Positions 62,090-64,000 of a DNA stretch of 64,000 nt are shown piece after piece. The notes under the pieces were generated by a model. That model did no database searches. It was not told where the DNA came from and worked only from the letters and a program-made list of their open reading frames with translations. The stretch comes from Synechococcus sp. UW140 (GTDB taxonomy: Bacteria; Cyanobacteriota; Cyanobacteriia; PCC-6307; Cyanobiaceae), in the NCBI RefSeq assembly GCF_900474295.1, contig NZ_UCOB01000006.1, positions 1 to 64,000 of the forward strand, in the 5' to 3' direction. The position numbers were made by a program, and so were the translations under genes. Every line of letters begins with the position of its first letter. The first letter of the stretch is position 1.

Positions 62090-64000
62090 TCAATCGTTTG
62101 CGCTTTCAGCGTGTCGTGGTGAGCAGGGGGCCTGGTTGCTCTGCAGGTATGCCCAGAGGTTGCCCAGCACTTTTTTGGTGTAGATCCTCGTTTCCGGGTA
62201 GGGGATTCGTTCACTCCAGAGTTCCGGGTCCTGCTCTAGCTCGTCGCTGCGCCAACCTCCGGCGGCTCCTGGACCGGCGTTGTAGCTCGCCACCGTGAGC
62301 CAGGGGTTGCCTTGCCACTGGTGCAACAGTTGGCCTAAGTAGCGGGCTCCGAGTCTGGAGTTGACCTTCGGATCCTTCAGCTCCTTGTCATTGAGACTGC
62401 GTCCGGCCAATTCGGTTGCTGTGGCGGGCATCAGCTGCATTAACCCTTGGGCACCCACAACCGAACGCACCCCGGGTGAATAGCGGGATTCCTGTTTGGC
62501 GATTGCTCGCAGTAGGGCTTCATGCACGTTCTCTTTGTGGGCCGCCGCCGCAAAGACAGCGGTGAACGGACGGGGATGTTGGAGATGATGCAGGTTCCAG
62601 CGCATGTTGCAGCTTTCACCCACGAGACGCAGGCTCGTGCGCCAAAGAGTGTCGAGCCCACCCCAGTGATCTCCGACAGCGAGGCGAAGTCGCCCTGTCG
62701 TGATCATCTCCGGGTGATCGGGTGCAGGGCTAAGTGATGTGGGATCCAGCCGGCTGGCATGACGGCTGCGCCAGCTTTCCCAGGCCTCCTTCGCCATGCC
62801 CAGTCGCCATAGGTTGTTGACTAGGGCGTCGTCGCTCTTGAGAGGGCGCCAGTTCAAGCTCGGAGGGCTTGTGTCTCGATCACCAGAGTTCAACTTGGCC
62901 TCAGCAGCTTGATTCAGACCGGGAAGCGTGTCTTGCCCAAGCCGGGCTGAGGCTCGCCACGTGTAGTACCCCGGAGGATGCTGTTTCAGCAGCGTTTGCC
63001 ATTGGCGTTTGGCCTCCGCAGCACGCCCTTGCTTGGCAAGGCTGAGCCCGAGCCAAAAGCGCTGCCGTGCTGCTAGCGGTTCCGGCAGCACGGTGGTGGC
63101 CAATGCCTGCAGCCAGCCTTCTGCCTGCTGCCAACGACCAGCCAAGAGTTCCGCTCGTGCCAGGTCCCACTGCAGCTGCCAACTGGCTGGATGCTTCGGC
63201 CATCGTTGGAAGACAGAGGCAGCTTTGCGCTTCCCCAGGCGCACCTCCGCGGTAGCGATATCGGCGGACTGATCGCGCAACGATTGCGGCAGTTGGGCTA
63301 GCAGCGTTGCCTTCGGGTACAAGGGCTCGCTCAGGAGGCGTGCCGCCTCGAGGCCAGTGGCACCAACAGGATTGGCACTGCTATGGGTCAGTGCCACCAG
63401 TAAGCGTTCCCCCTTGGACTGCTGTTCTTGCGTGCCGTGCAGCAAGGCTCGGCCGATGCTCAGGGCAGTGGCGGGTTGAGGGGGTGCTCCCTGCAGGCAG
63501 TCGAGGCTTGCCTGTCCATCCCCGAGGGTCGCCAGGGCCCTGGCCAGTAACTGACGCTCGTCGTTGCTGGGGGCGGCGGCAGTGGTGCTCAAGAGGCAGG
63601 CCTCACGGATGACCCCCCCGGCGCCATGGTGGCCTGGGCCCCAGCGGGCTAGATGGAGCGCCTGCTTGGTTTCCACAGCACGTTCAAGGCTGGCGGGATG
63701 GGCTGGATGCTGCTTCAGCAGGTGTTGTGTGAGGTCAGGGTTTGTCCTGGAGAGGTGATAGGCAGCATCCGCACTGAGCGGGCTGTCAGGGAAAAGCAGC
63801 ACCAGTGCCTGCCAGCGAGACTTGGCGCGATCAAGGTCGCCTAGTTGGCTTGCCGTACTGGCTTGTTGTTGCAGGACAGCGGCGGCAATCGGTGCCGATC
63901 CCCAGGCCTGTCCATGCAGCAACCGTTGCCGGCGCCTTTGAGAGTCTTGATCGGCGCTCGCTAGCAGCAAGGCGGCTTCGCGCCGTTGGCCGGGATCCCA
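62090..64000 (-). CDS. Soluble lytic murein transglycosylase (partial, 5' end off the right edge)
   Basis: At least 636 residues; the frame stays open to position 64000 with no stop, so the start lies beyond the window. The N-terminal ~400 residues are alpha-superhelical, TPR-like repeats (as in Slt70). The C-terminal SLT domain has the catalytic Glu in RAIAKQESRYSPGV, then GAQGLMQLMPATA and ASYNAGPGAAGGW. It cleaves peptidoglycan glycan strands to 1,6-anhydro products in the periplasm. Confidence 0.93.
   Translation of the reverse strand, partial: WDPGQRREAALLLASADQDSQRRRQRLLHGQAWGSAPIAAAVLQQQASTASQLGDLDRAKSRWQALVLLFPDSPLSADAAYHLSRTNPDLTQHLLKQHPAHPASLERAVETKQALHLARWGPGHHGAGGVIREACLLSTTAAAPSNDERQLLARALATLGDGQASLDCLQGAPPQPATALSIGRALLHGTQEQQSKGERLLVALTHSSANPVGATGLEAARLLSEPLYPKATLLAQLPQSLRDQSADIATAEVRLGKRKAASVFQRWPKHPASWQLQWDLARAELLAGRWQQAEGWLQALATTVLPEPLAARQRFWLGLSLAKQGRAAEAKRQWQTLLKQHPPGYYTWRASARLGQDTLPGLNQAAEAKLNSGDRDTSPPSLNWRPLKSDDALVNNLWRLGMAKEAWESWRSRHASRLDPTSLSPAPDHPEMITTGRLRLAVGDHWGGLDTLWRTSLRLVGESCNMRWNLHHLQHPRPFTAVFAAAAHKENVHEALLRAIAKQESRYSPGVRSVVGAQGLMQLMPATATELAGRSLNDKELKDPKVNSRLGARYLGQLLHQWQGNPWLTVASYNAGPGAAGGWRSDELEQDPELWSERIPYPETRIYTKKVLGNLWAYLQSNQAPCSPRHAESAND

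Noticed and set aside
1-64000. CRISPR arrays, insertion sequences, prophage or integron structures
   Set aside because: No spaced direct repeats, transposase, integrase or phage structural genes were seen; the lone RecB-like nuclease is not accompanied by Cas genes.

Overview
The window looks like core chromosome of a marine unicellular cyanobacterium of the Synechococcus/Cyanobium type. Evidence: four small photosystem II genes (psbK, psbI, psbN, psbH), the cyanobacterial nitrogen regulator NtcA with its own NtcA-type promoter, many cyanobacteria-specific families (DUF3155, DUF4079, DUF1997, DUF3181, DUF3146, DUF3084, DUF3769, the phosphorylase-kinase-like GH15 protein), moderately high GC, very tight packing and only two dispersed tRNAs. 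I saw no transposase, integrase, phage gene, CRISPR array or rRNA. The species assignment is inference from gene content, not a database match.

Layout. 0-8 kb: a DegT aminotransferase, a thioredoxin-like protein, a lipoprotein, a photolyase/cryptochrome-like protein split into two genes, fabI, hisB (preceded by a 30-bp perfect palindrome), a carotenoid oxygenase and a SIMPL-domain protein. 8-16 kb: an MFS transporter, then a minus-strand run phosphohexomutase - rdgB - SABATH methyltransferase - leucine-dehydrogenase-like - sarcosine-oxidase-like - BCCT transporter; its last four genes look like a small dedicated metabolic module. 16-31 kb: a RecB-like nuclease, DUF805, ygfZ-pyrE, tRNA-Met, a CBS-domain membrane protein, a Gfo/Idh oxidoreductase, the large GH15-like protein divergent from a WecG-type glycosyltransferase, tgt-psbK, cobS, a soluble histidine kinase and DUF3155. 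31-47 kb: purH, DUF4079, DUF1997, ispH, amt1 (candidate NtcA site), sfsA, murJ, three small uncharacterised genes, tRNA-Arg, glyA, a WecA-like transferase, cinA, leuC-leuD and a pentapeptide protein. 47-64 kb: a LptD-like DUF3769 protein, psbI, a GH38 mannosidase, psbN/psbH, tatA-pth-DUF3146, a YqgF-like protein, DUF3084, ntcA, rph, a CobO-like protein with a lost P-loop, dcd, thyX, txlA, a membrane protein and a lytic transglycosylase that runs off the right edge.

How the genes work together: mostly housekeeping for a phototroph (amino acid, nucleotide, cell-envelope and isoprenoid synthesis, PSII assembly, nitrogen control and ammonium uptake). Points that stand out are the methyltransferase/dehydrogenase/oxidase/BCCT module, the split photolyase with its domain order reversed between genes, the palindrome before hisB, the P-loop-less CobO homologue and a textbook NtcA-activated promoter at ntcA.
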